Shown here: positions 56,340-64,000 of the stretch, piece after piece
How the letters are laid out: every line of letters starts with the position of its first letter
Numbering within the stretch: position 1 is the first letter of the stretch
Source of the DNA: Lacihabitans sp. CS3-21
GTDB lineage: Bacteria; Bacteroidota; Bacteroidia; Cytophagales; Spirosomataceae
Direction: 5' to 3'
Assembly (NCBI RefSeq): GCF_024343675.1
Contig: NZ_RJUD01000113.1
Location: 62,001-126,000 of the forward strand
DNA: 64,000 bases
The notes under the pieces: generated by a model
Seen by the model: the letters and a program-made list of their open reading frames with translations, nothing else
The model's database searches: none
Told to the model about the DNA's origin: nothing
Made by a program: the position numbers and the translations under genes

Positions 56340-57212
56340 ATGGAAAACAATTTTTCAGAAAAAGAACTAAACCCATTGGCTTCTATTGAAGAGTGGGAAG
56401 ATGATGTACTAGAGCGTTACCCAGAGCCTTTTGAGAAATCAAAAGAAGAATATCGCAACTACGTAGACTCGGCAAGACAAGACACCGTTAAAGAGTTTTA
56501 TAGATTAAATCATACTTTTCAGACATACGAATTTGCGAAAAACAAGCAGGAGCATTTCTTAAAGTTTGACAAGAAAGAAATGAGTATTTGGGATGCAGTA
56601 GATTTCCTAAATACGCTCATAGACGACTCTGATCCTGACACCAGTATGGATCAGTTGCAGCACTTGCTACAAACGTCGGAAGCTATTCGTCAAGATGGTC
56701 ACCCTGATTGGTTTGTACTGACTGGCTTTATGCATGATTTGGGCAAAGTTTTGTGTTTGTTTGGTGAGCCGCAATGGGCTGTGGTGGGCGACACCTTCCC
56801 TACTGGTTGTAAGCACTCAGATAAAATCGTTTATTCAGAGTTTTTTGCTGAAAACCCAGACTCAAGAGATCCGAGATACAATACGAAATATGGTATTTAT
56901 GAGCCAAACTGCGGCCTTGATAACGTACAAATGTCATGGGGGCACGACGAGTACATTTATCGTATCATGAAGCCTTATATTCCTGAAGAAGGATTGTACA
57001 TGTTGCGTTATCATTCGTTTTACTCGCAACACCGCGAACATGCGTACGATCACCTCATGAATGCCCACGACCACGAAATGTTTAAGTGGGTGGACAAATT
57101 CAACCCTTATGACTTGTACTCAAAAGTGCCATATCCGCCTAATGTACAAGAGTTAAGGCCTTATTATGAGGATTTGGTGGCCAAATATTTACCAGCTACG
57201 TTGAAGTTTTAA
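56340..57212 (+). CDS. myo-Inositol oxygenase (MIOX)
   Basis: 290-aa non-haem di-iron oxygenase (EC 1.13.99.1) that uses O2 to cleave myo-inositol into D-glucuronate. The full metal set of the family is in place: His108, His132-Asp133 (MHDLGK, with Lys136), His202 (WGHDEY), His225 (RYHSFY) and Asp258 (YDLYSK). Length matches eukaryotic MIOX. Cytoplasmic; requires oxygen, so the organism is aerobic at least at times. Own promoter element and terminator indicate a single-gene unit. Downstream glucuronate genes are not in the window. Confidence 0.95.
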   Translation: MENNFSEKELNPLASIEEWEDDVLERYPEPFEKSKEEYRNYVDSARQDTVKEFYRLNHTFQTYEFAKNKQEHFLKFDKKEMSIWDAVDFLNTLIDDSDPDTSMDQLQHLLQTSEAIRQDGHPDWFVLTGFMHDLGKVLCLFGEPQWAVVGDTFPTGCKHSDKIVYSEFFAENPDSRDPRYNTKYGIYEPNCGLDNVQMSWGHDEYIYRIMKPYIPEEGLYMLRYHSFYSQHREHAYDHLMNAHDHEMFKWVDKFNPYDLYSKVPYPPNVQELRPYYEDLVAKYLPATLKF

Positions 57213-57218
57213 AATATG

Positions 57219-57248
57219 AAAACCTCCTGAGTCTCGGGAGGTTTTTTG
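57219..57248 (+). terminator. Terminator of the MIOX gene
   Basis: AAACCTCCTGA / TCGGGAGGTTT stem with one G-T pair and a 3-nt loop, followed by six Ts. Confidence 0.88.
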
Positions 57249-57294
57249 TTGCTAAATGCATTATAGAATACTCGAATATTAAGCTGTGATTTGA

Positions 57295-57672
57295 CTAATC
57301 AATTGGCTCCCAAAGTTCAATTTTGTTCCCTTCATTATCAAGAATATGGACAAATTTCCCGTAGTCGTAGATTTCCAAATTATCAAGAATTGTTACTCCT
57401 TCTTTTTTTAATTCAACAAGTAAACTCTCCAAATTTTCGACACGATAATTCATCATAAAGTCTTTCTTCGAAGGTTCAAAATAATTTGAAGTTTCTTTAA
57501 ATGGAGTCCATTGCGTTTGAGCTTTTTTTATTCCATCTGAATCTTCAAACCAATCAAAGCTGGCACCATAAGGGTTGGTGGTGAATCCAAGATGTTTTTG
57601 ATACCACTCAGTAGTCGTTTTCGGGTCCTTACATTTAAAAAATACTCCACCAATACCGGTAACTTTTTTCAT
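57295..57672 (-). CDS. VOC/glyoxalase-like protein
   Basis: 125-aa vicinal-oxygen-chelate-fold protein with two beta-alpha-beta-beta-beta units (VFFKCKDPKTTTEWYQKHLGF at the start, FMMNYRVENLESLLVELKKEG in the middle) and the closing FVHILDNEGNKIELWEP with the conserved metal-site Glu. Members include glyoxalase I, dioxygenases and resistance proteins; no closer assignment is possible. It is convergent with the MIOX gene and has its own promoter element. Confidence 0.85.
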   Translation of the reverse strand: MKKVTGIGGVFFKCKDPKTTTEWYQKHLGFTTNPYGASFDWFEDSDGIKKAQTQWTPFKETSNYFEPSKKDFMMNYRVENLESLLVELKKEGVTILDNLEIYDYGKFVHILDNEGNKIELWEPID

Positions 57673-57697
57673 ACCATTGTTTACTTTTTTATAAATA

Positions 57698-57705
57698 CAA
57701 ATTTA
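57698..57705 (-). promoter_or_regulatory. Candidate -7 promoter element for the VOC gene
   Basis: TAAATTTG on the minus strand, 25 nt upstream of the ATG at 57672. Confidence 0.5.
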
Positions 57706-57748
57706 GTCTTTTAAGAAATCTTCTTTAATCATAAAGAATCTCCTAAAG

Positions 57749-58270
57749 TTATGCCGATTTGTTGTTTTTTAGAATTAAAGAACTTATAATCGTAACCAAT
57801 AATCCCACTGGAAAAATCTCAGCGAAAGTAATTCCCGCAAACGAAAACACATTGTCATATAGACCTCTACTTTGTTCAATCTCCTTTATTTTAGCATCAA
57901 GTTCTGCTGTTGGTAAATTTAATTTTTGTAATTTCTCTATTTCAGACAAAATATACTTATCAAGAAAATCAGGCATAAAAAAATGGTACTCAATGCCCCA
58001 AGCTATTACATACATAAGGCTAGCGATTGCTGAGATAGCAATTCCTATTTTAAAAGCTGTAAAAAAGGTGATTTTTCCATCGGCTACTTTATCACGATAG
58101 TTTTTAATGCCAATAAAAACAAAAGAAAAAGCCGCCAACATAGAGACATATCCAATGAGCATACTACCTTCAGCATGCTCTGAATTATACACATAGGCCA
58201 TTGAACAGACCATGAAGATGGAAACAGCAAGTCCTGCAATAAGTCCGTTTTTAAGAATAATTTTTTGCAT
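57749..58270 (-). CDS. DUF4199-family membrane protein
   Basis: 173-aa membrane protein with four hydrophobic segments (about 6-27, 38-55, 68-92, 142-166) and an amphipathic loop of some 45 residues (YILSEIEKLQKLNLPTAELD). The pattern matches the Bacteroidota-specific DUF4199 family, whose function is unknown. It follows the membrane-bound LuxR-type regulator gene on the same strand, 80 nt away, with two inverted repeats in the gap; such pairing recurs in the phylum, as I recall. Confidence 0.85.
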   Translation of the reverse strand: MQKIILKNGLIAGLAVSIFMVCSMAYVYNSEHAEGSMLIGYVSMLAAFSFVFIGIKNYRDKVADGKITFFTAFKIGIAISAIASLMYVIAWGIEYHFFMPDFLDKYILSEIEKLQKLNLPTAELDAKIKEIEQSRGLYDNVFSFAGITFAEIFPVGLLVTIISSLILKNNKSA

Positions 58271-58310
58271 ATCAATTGGGTTTAAATTTTAGGCAATTTT
58301 CTGAATTTTA

Positions 58311-58341
58311 GTGTTTAACACTTTCATACTTTAGTATGAAA
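58311..58341. promoter_or_regulatory. Two adjacent inverted repeats before the DUF4199 gene
   Basis: GTGTTTAACAC (58311-58321, 5-bp arms) abuts TTTCATAC-TTTA-GTATGAAA (58322-58341, 8-bp arms). They lie 40-70 nt upstream of the DUF4199 ATG and 10 nt after the LuxR-type stop. Candidate operator of the LuxR-type protein. Confidence 0.5.
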
Positions 58342-58350
58342 TTACGTTTT

Positions 58351-58782
58351 TCATTCTAAAATTTCTAATTCTTTGGCTCTTATTAAAGCTTGAGTACGGT
58401 TTTTCACGTCTAGTTTTACAAAGAGATTGGAGCCATGGGTTTTTATGGTATGGATAGAAAGAAAAAGCTTATCGGCTATTTGTTGATTTGTGAAGCCTTG
58501 TGACATCAATTCAAGAACTTCCATTTCTCGTTGACTAAGTCCGAGCTCAGGTATCGCTACCATTTCTTTTCTTGCATTTTCCTTTTCCTGTTTCCTCTGC
58601 TGAAAATGGTACATCAGCCATGCTCCCAATACCATAAAAACTATGGATATTATTCCGGCATAAATTTCAAAGAGATGATTGAAAACCACAAAGCGGAGCT
58701 CTAACCATTTCAGTAGAAATAGCAAAATGGCCATCGAAACTCCGTAAAGAATGGTTGACTTCACATTAATTTGTTTTGTCAA
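58351..58782 (-). CDS. Membrane-anchored LuxR-type transcriptional regulator
   Basis: 143-aa regulator: two N-terminal transmembrane helices (about 11-28 and 38-57), a short charged linker (QQRKQEKENARKE) and a C-terminal LuxR HTH (LSQREMEVLELMSQGFTNQQ, then SIHTIKTHGSNLF). There is no receiver domain, so DNA binding would occur at the membrane. The first codon is TTG; a GTG at 58764 or an ATG at residue 17 are alternatives, the latter cutting into the first helix. Partner of the DUF4199 gene downstream. Confidence 0.88.
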   Translation of the reverse strand: MTKQINVKSTILYGVSMAILLFLLKWLELRFVVFNHLFEIYAGIISIVFMVLGAWLMYHFQQRKQEKENARKEMVAIPELGLSQREMEVLELMSQGFTNQQIADKLFLSIHTIKTHGSNLFVKLDVKNRTQALIRAKELEILE

Positions 58783-58891
58783 AAATAGTTAGATTTTTGT
58801 TGATTTCTATACTTGTCAATGGCACGCTGATGACGTTGATCCTTCTTAAAGCGAATATCACTGATTTTTTTACTTAACTCGCCAAAACATA

Positions 58892-59653
58892 CTATTTTAA
58901 AAACTTTTTCAGTTTTGTTTTTTTAGTATTTCTAATTCCATTGACTACATTTTCGGCATTTAATTTGGCACCAGTTAGGTTGGTGTGAACATTATCTTTT
59001 GGAGTGAAATATCGCTTTTTGGTTTCGTTAAATCCCAGTTTATCGTAGAAAACGGCTGACAATTCATGCAAGTCTATGAAATGAGCATGGGTATTTTCAG
59101 CGACTTGTTTTGTCCATTTTGGGTAATATTCCTCTTGGCGTTTCACCTTACCATTTTCAAACTTATTGAAAGGCACCTGCGAGCATACAAACACATCTAC
59201 ACCTTTCGCTTTGGCTTCATTTACATATTTGCTCATATACCAACCAAAACTATGCACTACTTCATATTTTTTCGTTATCAAATTATCAATTTCAACAGAA
59301 TCCAAACCAATTCCCTTTATAGTCCCTCTGGCTCTTATGGTATCGTTTATCGCCCAGTCGTCGTTATGCCCAAACTGTATAATCAAAAAATCTCCCTTCT
59401 TCATCTTTTTCAAAATCGGCTCCCAGCGGCCATCTGTCAGGAAAGTTCGGCTGCTTCTGCCGCCTATCGCATGGTTTTCGATATGGATTTTAGTAGAATC
59501 AAAATACTGCCCGATGAGGCTTCCCCAGCCCCACATATCATTTTCACCCTTACCTTGACCAGCTTTTACGGTGCTATCGCCGATGAGGTAGAGGGTGGGT
59601 TTGGGTTTTGGGGTGAAGCTGAAAAGTGCTAAAATTATTATTAGGTATTTCAT
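58892..59653 (-). CDS. SGNH rhamnogalacturonan acetylesterase
   Basis: 253-aa exported esterase that removes acetyl groups from rhamnogalacturonan. Signal segment residues 1-14. Catalytic blocks GDST (Ser27), GGRSSRTF (block II Gly), GHND and DNVHTNLTGAK (Asp/His) are all present. The frame opens at 59683, but ATG 59653 precedes the signal. It corresponds to the first half of the fused enzyme at 35865. It lies next to the GH28 gene in the same direction, with its own -7 element. Confidence 0.92.
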   Translation of the reverse strand: MKYLIIILALFSFTPKPKPTLYLIGDSTVKAGQGKGENDMWGWGSLIGQYFDSTKIHIENHAIGGRSSRTFLTDGRWEPILKKMKKGDFLIIQFGHNDDWAINDTIRARGTIKGIGLDSVEIDNLITKKYEVVHSFGWYMSKYVNEAKAKGVDVFVCSQVPFNKFENGKVKRQEEYYPKWTKQVAENTHAHFIDLHELSAVFYDKLGFNETKKRYFTPKDNVHTNLTGAKLNAENVVNGIRNTKKTKLKKFLK

Positions 59654-59969
59654 TATTTGGTGAGTTGAATTTTCACAATTCATTAATAAAAAACAAAAGT
59701 AGAATTTTTCCGCCTCAAATCTAAAGAGATTAAAAATTACTAATTAAGCAAAAATATGACTGATGTTCATAAACATAAATAGGCTCGATTGAAACTAGGG
59801 AGGACAAAATGCTCGGTTAGAATATATTTAGAAGAGCTCATCGAAGTCCCTTGTTCCACCTTCTAATATTAATTAAGTCTTTCAGATATAAAATGAGTTC
59901 TAGATTTTCAAAAGTAAAGAAACATTATTTATTCTAAATGAATATTTTATTACATAAAAACCAAAGATT
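59654..59969. other. Intergenic 316 bp between the GH28 and acetylesterase genes
   Basis: Contains the -7 element at 59694-59701 for the acetylesterase gene. No further gene, clear terminator or repeat is seen. Confidence 0.5.
59694..59701 (-). promoter_or_regulatory. Candidate -7 promoter element for the acetylesterase gene
   Basis: TACTTTTG on the minus strand, 40 nt upstream of the ATG at 59653, with a TTTG about 14 nt further upstream. Confidence 0.45.
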
Positions 59970-61280
59970 TCACCTCACCCTCTCTCCATTCACCAACACA
60001 TTTTTCAAAGAAAAACCTTTAACAATGCTTTTGTCTATTTCCGCTTTTTTGGTTTTGATGATTAGATTTTTGAAGGCGAAGTTGGAGAGTTTGTCATACT
60101 CGGTAATGGCTACGTCAAACATTATATTGCAATCCATGTCTATGTTTTTGAGGCTGATGTGGTCGGAGTAGGATAGCGGCACATCTTTGCGTCCTTTGAG
60201 GTCGAAAAACTGCGTCCATGGTTTTACATATATCAAGCTATGGGCTTTGCCTCTCACGTTTTCTACGCTTATGTACTCATACATTTGTGGCGTATCAGGC
60301 CGCATTTTGAGCCAGAGTACACGCATGGCTTCGTTGACTGTGCAGTTTCGCATGATGATATTTTTATTGTGTATGGCCTCGCTGCCGCAGGTCAATGCCG
60401 CATGACAAAACCCAAATTCACAGTCTTCTATCAAGATATTCGCATTGCCGCCATTGTTGGGGTCGGTGTCGGCATAAGGGCCTTTGCCCCCTTTGAGTGC
60501 TATGGCATCGTCGTTTACGGCCATATAGCAGCCCTTTATCAATATATTGGTGCAGGCGTCAAGGTCTATGGCATCGGTACTTGGTGCTTTTATGGGTTCA
60601 TGAGGCGAAAATATGTGCAAATCCATGATTTTGACATTGTTGCATTTATAATAATGACTCGTCCAAAAGCCCGAATTGTGCAGTTTTACGTCTTGCACTT
60701 GTACATTATCACTGTTCCATACAAACACCAGACGTGGTCGAGAGACTTCGAGATTGGTGCAGTTGGGGTTTTCTTTGCGTCGTTGCCAAAATGCCTTCCA
60801 ATAGTTAAGTCCGTTGCCATCTATTGTACCTTTTCCCGAAATCGTGAAGCCATCCACACCATAAGCATTTACCAAAGCAGGGAAATAATCAATGCTTTGA
60901 CCTTCCATACGCGAGGGCATTATGGGATAATCAGTTATATTATCTGAGCCTTTAAGTTTTGCATTTTCAGACACATAAAGATGCGTTTTGGGTTTGAAAA
61001 ATAAAGCTCCAGAAAGAAAAGTACCTGTTGGAATTACCACCACACCGCCTGTTTCAGCAGCTTTATTAATAACGGCCTGTAAGGCAACCGTTTGCACCAA
61101 AGTGCTGTCATTTTTTACGCCATGTTCAGTGATTATATACTGTTGTCCAAGGTTTTCGAGTTTTGTTTTGGTAAAATCACTAAACCAAGGAAACATTTTT
61201 GAGCCATCTGGAAATCGGTTTTTTTGAGCATTTGCACAAAAAAACAGGACTGTAAAGATTAACGTAAGGATGTTTTTCAT
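59970..61280 (-). CDS. GH28 polygalacturonase/rhamnogalacturonase-type enzyme
   Basis: 436-aa exported beta-helix glycosidase (signal peptide residues 1-18, ends CANAQ). GH28 catalytic blocks: STDAIDLDAC (NTD variant), NDDAIALKGG (Asp-Asp, with Asn in place of Gly), CHAALTCGSE (His) and WLKMRPDT (Lys region). It would hydrolyse alpha-linked galacturonate in pectin or rhamnogalacturonan; the variant blocks suggest an exo- or RG-specific enzyme rather than a classical endo-polygalacturonase. Followed by the acetylesterase gene on the same strand. Confidence 0.92.
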   Translation of the reverse strand: MKNILTLIFTVLFFCANAQKNRFPDGSKMFPWFSDFTKTKLENLGQQYIITEHGVKNDSTLVQTVALQAVINKAAETGGVVVIPTGTFLSGALFFKPKTHLYVSENAKLKGSDNITDYPIMPSRMEGQSIDYFPALVNAYGVDGFTISGKGTIDGNGLNYWKAFWQRRKENPNCTNLEVSRPRLVFVWNSDNVQVQDVKLHNSGFWTSHYYKCNNVKIMDLHIFSPHEPIKAPSTDAIDLDACTNILIKGCYMAVNDDAIALKGGKGPYADTDPNNGGNANILIEDCEFGFCHAALTCGSEAIHNKNIIMRNCTVNEAMRVLWLKMRPDTPQMYEYISVENVRGKAHSLIYVKPWTQFFDLKGRKDVPLSYSDHISLKNIDMDCNIMFDVAITEYDKLSNFAFKNLIIKTKKAEIDKSIVKGFSLKNVLVNGERVR

Positions 61281-61301
61281 TAATAGAAATCAATTGTTAT
61301 T

Positions 61302-61309
61302 CAAAAATA
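61302..61309 (-). promoter_or_regulatory. Candidate -7 promoter element for the GH28 gene
   Basis: TATTTTTG on the minus strand, 21 nt upstream of the ATG at 61280, matching TAnnTTTG. Confidence 0.4.
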
Positions 61310-61473
61310 CAAAATCTGAAACGGATTTCGTGTACTGCGGTTGTGGGTGGTTATACTGAATTTTCACTAGTCAATTAAATATAAAATGAGAAATGAATCA
61401 ATATCAAGGAAATAAGAATTGGATTTTTAAATCAAGACATAAATTTCAATCTTTGCAATACTATTCAATAATT

Positions 61474-62490
61474 ATGCAAAATACTACTCTAGAATACCCC
61501 GAATTATTATCAAAGCTTACTTTGGCTTTTCAATCCAAAGGCCTAGATTTTGAAAAAGCAGACTCTACTGCCAGGATATTGCTGGAAGGTGAATTGCTCG
61601 GCCATACGACTCATGGCTTGGCTTTGGTAAAACCTTATTTAGACGAGTTGGAGTCAGGACAAATGGAAAAATCTGGGACCTACGAAGTGATAAATAAAAC
61701 CGATACCGCAGAAACTTGGAATGGAAGATATTTACCTGGAATTTGGCTTACAGAAAAAGCCATTGAAAAAGCCTCTGAAATAGCCAAAAATATGGGAATC
61801 GGAACGGTGGTGATTCAAAAATCGCATCATATTGCATGCTTGGCGGCATTTTTAGAAAAAATAGCTAGACAAAACTTAATGGTCATCATAGCCTGCTCCG
61901 ATCCTCGAAACAAGACTGTGGCCCCGTTTGGCGGAAAGATTCCTGTGTATTCGCCAAATCCGCTAGCTTTGGGGATTCCGACCGAAACCGACCCCATTCT
62001 TATTGATGTTAGCATGTCCACAACAGCAAATGCTGTCGTAAATCGTGCTGCCAAAAACAATGAAAAATTGGGTGGTGAATGGCTTTTACAATCAGATGGA
62101 ACAGCAACCAACGACCCACAAACCTTTTTTCAAAATCCCCCTTCGTCACTTTTACCTCTTGGGGGTTTGGACTTGGGCTATAAAGGGTTTGCGTTGGGCA
62201 TAATGATAGAAGCCATGACCAGTGCATTAGGTGGCTTTGGCAGAAGTGATAGTCCAGAACGTTGGGGTGCCTCGGTTTTTGTGCAAGTTATCGACCCCAG
62301 CAAATTTTCAGGGGAAAGTTACTTTCTTAAAGAAATGGAATTCTTTAAAAATCAATGTTTGGCAAGTATGCCTCTTAATACCAAAAATCCTGTAAGAATG
62401 CCAGGAGAAAAAGGTTTAGAAAGAAAAAAATGGAACCTGGCAAATGGAATTAAAATTAGTGATGAATTGGCAAATTTAATTTCAATTTAA
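61474..62490 (+). CDS. Ldh2/MdhA-family NAD(P)H-dependent oxidoreductase
   Basis: 338-aa reductase of the malate/L-lactate dehydrogenase (Ldh2) fold, a family that also includes diketogulonate and ureidoglycolate dehydrogenases. Motifs GHTTHGLALVKPY (catalytic His) and KSHHIACLAAF, GGKIPVYSPNPLALGIP and DLGYKGFALGIMIE are all present. The frame opens at 61393, but ATG 61474 starts at the conserved N-terminal helix. Placed between GH28 and GH105 genes but transcribed the other way; reduction of a sugar-acid intermediate is possible but not shown. Cytoplasmic. Confidence 0.88.
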   Translation: MQNTTLEYPELLSKLTLAFQSKGLDFEKADSTARILLEGELLGHTTHGLALVKPYLDELESGQMEKSGTYEVINKTDTAETWNGRYLPGIWLTEKAIEKASEIAKNMGIGTVVIQKSHHIACLAAFLEKIARQNLMVIIACSDPRNKTVAPFGGKIPVYSPNPLALGIPTETDPILIDVSMSTTANAVVNRAAKNNEKLGGEWLLQSDGTATNDPQTFFQNPPSSLLPLGGLDLGYKGFALGIMIEAMTSALGGFGRSDSPERWGASVFVQVIDPSKFSGESYFLKEMEFFKNQCLASMPLNTKNPVRMPGEKGLERKKWNLANGIKISDELANLISI

Positions 62491-62657
62491 GTTTCTACAA
62501 TTCACAAAGTATTGATTTTTATATTTTTGTGTAATTTGTGATAATTTAAAATTGGCTTTTTGTACTTTTCTAATAGCCAAAGTTTAAGGGAAATTTAACT
62601 GGGTTTCTAAACCTAATAATTCGTGTAAACGTAATTTTGGAAAAACAATCTGAAATT

Positions 62658-63116
62658 ATGAAACAACTAATTATTCTTTTTCTACTTATAAGTTTTTCGA
62701 CAACCGCTCAATACAAATATGCTTTTGGAGCAAGATTTGACGGTAGTCCCGGCATCACTTTCAAAATCAACAACGGCAAAAAAGCATCCTTAGAAGGACT
62801 TTTGAATAGCTTTGGGAATGGAGCCAAAGCAACATTGCTCGCCGAATGGCATCAAAAGGCATTTTCGACAGGGCAATGGAGATGGTACTATGGCGTGGGC
62901 GGTCATGCAGGAACGGCAAATCGTTACAGAAACCGTTACTACTATGACAATTATGTGCAGGTCGGTGCTGACGGAATTTTGGGACTTGAACACACTTTCT
63001 CCGAAATCCCACTCAACCTCAGTGTAGATTGGAAACCCGAACTCAACTTTTTCAATGACGCAGGTCTATATGTGACTAATCTAGGTTTTTCGGCAAGATT
63101 TACTTTGAAGAAGTAA
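62658..63116 (+). CDS. Small exported outer-membrane beta-barrel-like protein
   Basis: 152-aa protein with signal peptide residues 1-18 (ends STTAQ). The mature part alternates aromatic and glycine-rich strands (YKYAFGARFDGSPGITF, WRWYYGVGGHAG, YVQVGADGILGLEH) and ends in a strand with FSARFTLKK, as in small eight-stranded outer-membrane barrels. No specific function. A TTG at 62637 opens the frame; the ATG at 62658 fits the signal peptide. Followed by a terminator. Confidence 0.8.
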   Translation: MKQLIILFLLISFSTTAQYKYAFGARFDGSPGITFKINNGKKASLEGLLNSFGNGAKATLLAEWHQKAFSTGQWRWYYGVGGHAGTANRYRNRYYYDNYVQVGADGILGLEHTFSEIPLNLSVDWKPELNFFNDAGLYVTNLGFSARFTLKK

Positions 63117-63147
63117 ACGAAAATACCGATTTTTTTATACATTGAAA

Positions 63148-63188
63148 ATAGGCATAAAGTGAGAAAACGCTCTATGCCTATAGTTTTT
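63148..63188 (+). terminator. Terminator after the barrel-like protein gene
   Basis: ATAGGCATA / TATGCCTAT stem (9 bp) with a 16-nt loop, then AG and five Ts. It may also affect the convergent GH105 transcript. Confidence 0.6.
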
Positions 63189-63243
63189 CTGGCGACAATA
63201 AAAATCTATGCTCTCTATGTGTCTATTTGTTTAAAATAAAAAA

Positions 63244-64000
63244 TCACTTCTTCAATTGCACCGAACTATCATTTATCTCAAACTTGCTGTTATTCAACAA
63301 GTTAATAATCTCTGATGCTGCATAAATGGTAGGTCCATACCCATGTGCAGCGAAAGGACTTACTGGTCGGTGGTAATAAAAAGCTGGGTCAAATCCCATA
63401 CCTGTTCCCACACAAGTACCTTCCACTTGACCTTTTTCATTGATTTTTGTAGAAACCGCATTCCAGCCTAACATCACCATGGGCGAATAAGCCATTTTAT
63501 CTATCCAGCCTTTATTTATAGCGTGGGCTATGCAATACGTATAAATGGCGGTGGCCGAAGTTTCCAAATAAGAGTCTTCTTTGTCCAATAATTGATGCCA
63601 GAAACCTGATCCTGATTGATATTTTGCTAAACCTCTGATATGATCTTTCAGCATTTTAAGAATAATCGGTCTTCCGGGATGATTTTCGGGCAAAACATCC
63701 AAAACCTCAATTTTAGTTAAAATCGCCCAACCGTTAGCTCTTGCCCAATGAAATTGCGGATGCTCAGCCATACCTTGAATCCAGCCATGCATATACACCC
63801 CTTTTTCATTATTAAACATCTTACTATGAAACAATTGAATCTGCTTTACGGCTTCGTCGAAATATTTTTTTTCTCCTGTAAACTTACCCATGTTGGCTAA
63901 TGCAGGAACGCCCATAAACATATCATCAAGCCAAAGTGCATCCGCTTGCGGACGCATTCGAGCCAAAGTTCCATCCTTTAAACGATGCTCTTTTTTCATG
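63244..64000 (-). CDS. GH105 unsaturated rhamnogalacturonyl hydrolase (5' end beyond window)
   Basis: C-terminal 252 or so codons of an alpha/alpha-barrel enzyme that removes 4,5-unsaturated galacturonate from the non-reducing end of rhamnogalacturonan oligomers (YteR/YesR type). The catalytic Asp motif is in LWLDDMFMGVPALA; further matches are HGWIQGMAEHPQFHWARANGW, ETSATAIYTY and GTGMGFDPAFYYHRPVSPFAAHGYGP. The frame is open at the right edge and about 110 N-terminal residues are missing only for that reason; the Met at 63999 is internal. Its product is the substrate route for KduI and KduD. Confidence 0.93.
   Translation of the reverse strand, partial: MKKEHRLKDGTLARMRPQADALWLDDMFMGVPALANMGKFTGEKKYFDEAVKQIQLFHSKMFNNEKGVYMHGWIQGMAEHPQFHWARANGWAILTKIEVLDVLPENHPGRPIILKMLKDHIRGLAKYQSGSGFWHQLLDKEDSYLETSATAIYTYCIAHAINKGWIDKMAYSPMVMLGWNAVSTKINEKGQVEGTCVGTGMGFDPAFYYHRPVSPFAAHGYGPTIYAASEIINLLNNSKFEINDSSVQLKK

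Noticed and set aside
59066-59632. 188-codon plus-strand frame
   Set aside because: Opposite strand of the SGNH acetylesterase; no domain seen.
60240-60947. 235-codon plus-strand frame
   Set aside because: Opposite strand of the GH28 gene, which carries complete catalytic motifs; shadow frame.
1-64000. Mobile element, prophage, tRNA or rRNA genes
   Set aside because: No transposase, integrase, phage structural gene, terminal repeats or recognisable structural RNA was seen by eye; a covariance-model scan would be needed to exclude small RNAs.

Overview
The window looks like chromosomal DNA of an AT-rich member of the Bacteroidota, most likely an aerobic cytophagalean of the Emticicia/Lacihabitans/Leadbetterella kind. 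The grounds are repeated matches to the Bacteroidota -7 promoter element (TAnnTTTG), LytTR-type signalling, DUF4199 and LuxR families typical of the phylum, very large DUF11/SdrD-like surface proteins, and paired exported pectin enzymes. The genus is inference. I see no tRNA or rRNA gene, CRISPR array, insertion sequence or prophage.

Region 1 (1-11.7 kb, all minus strand) is a [NiFe]-hydrogenase locus: small subunit, large subunit, maturation protease, an unknown 103-residue protein, a TPR protein, then hypA, hypB, hypF, hypC and hypD (cut by the left edge). No Tat signal and the iron-sulfur ligand pattern point to a cytoplasmic group 2a (cyanobacterial HupSL / mycobacterial Huc type) uptake hydrogenase. 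Two TetR-family paralogues and a 119-residue unknown lie upstream. The same 18-bp perfect palindrome sits upstream of both hupS and hypA, each time followed by a -7 promoter element, which suggests one regulator for enzyme and maturation genes.

Region 2 (11.7-16.7 kb, minus) holds exported or membrane proteins: a dienelactone-hydrolase-like protein, a haem-binding CxxCH protein, YceI, a sialidase-like propeller and the rhamnose transporter RhaT. Region 3 (16.8-31.4 kb, plus) is one gene for a 4850-residue modular surface protein with 14 Ig-like and 9 DUF11 repeats, closed by a terminator.

Region 4 (31.4-40 kb) centres on acidic-sugar use: a LacI-type regulator diverges from kduD-kduI, a fused acetylesterase-GH28 enzyme and a sulfatase, with a 16-bp perfect palindrome between regulator and pathway. 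Region 5 (40-47 kb) has an alpha/beta hydrolase, an exported PLP enzyme coupled to an exported creatininase-family protein, an exported RidA-like protein, a small exported protein and a GDPD-GH16 fusion. Region 6 (47.4-56 kb, plus) is a seven-gene block: LytTR response regulator, sensor kinase, stand-alone LytTR protein, and four exported proteins (YadA-head/CUB-like, VWD lipoprotein, C1q-like, EF-Tu-domain-2-like). Region 7 (56.3-64 kb) has myo-inositol oxygenase, a VOC protein, a DUF4199/membrane-LuxR pair, and a second pectin block (acetylesterase, GH28, Ldh2-family reductase, GH105 cut by the right edge).

Together the genes suggest an aerobic scavenger of plant or algal polysaccharides. 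RG-acetylesterases, GH28 and GH105 would release rhamnose (taken up by RhaT) and unsaturated uronates (KduI/KduD to 2-keto-3-deoxygluconate), MIOX would supply glucuronate, and H2 oxidation would supplement respiration.
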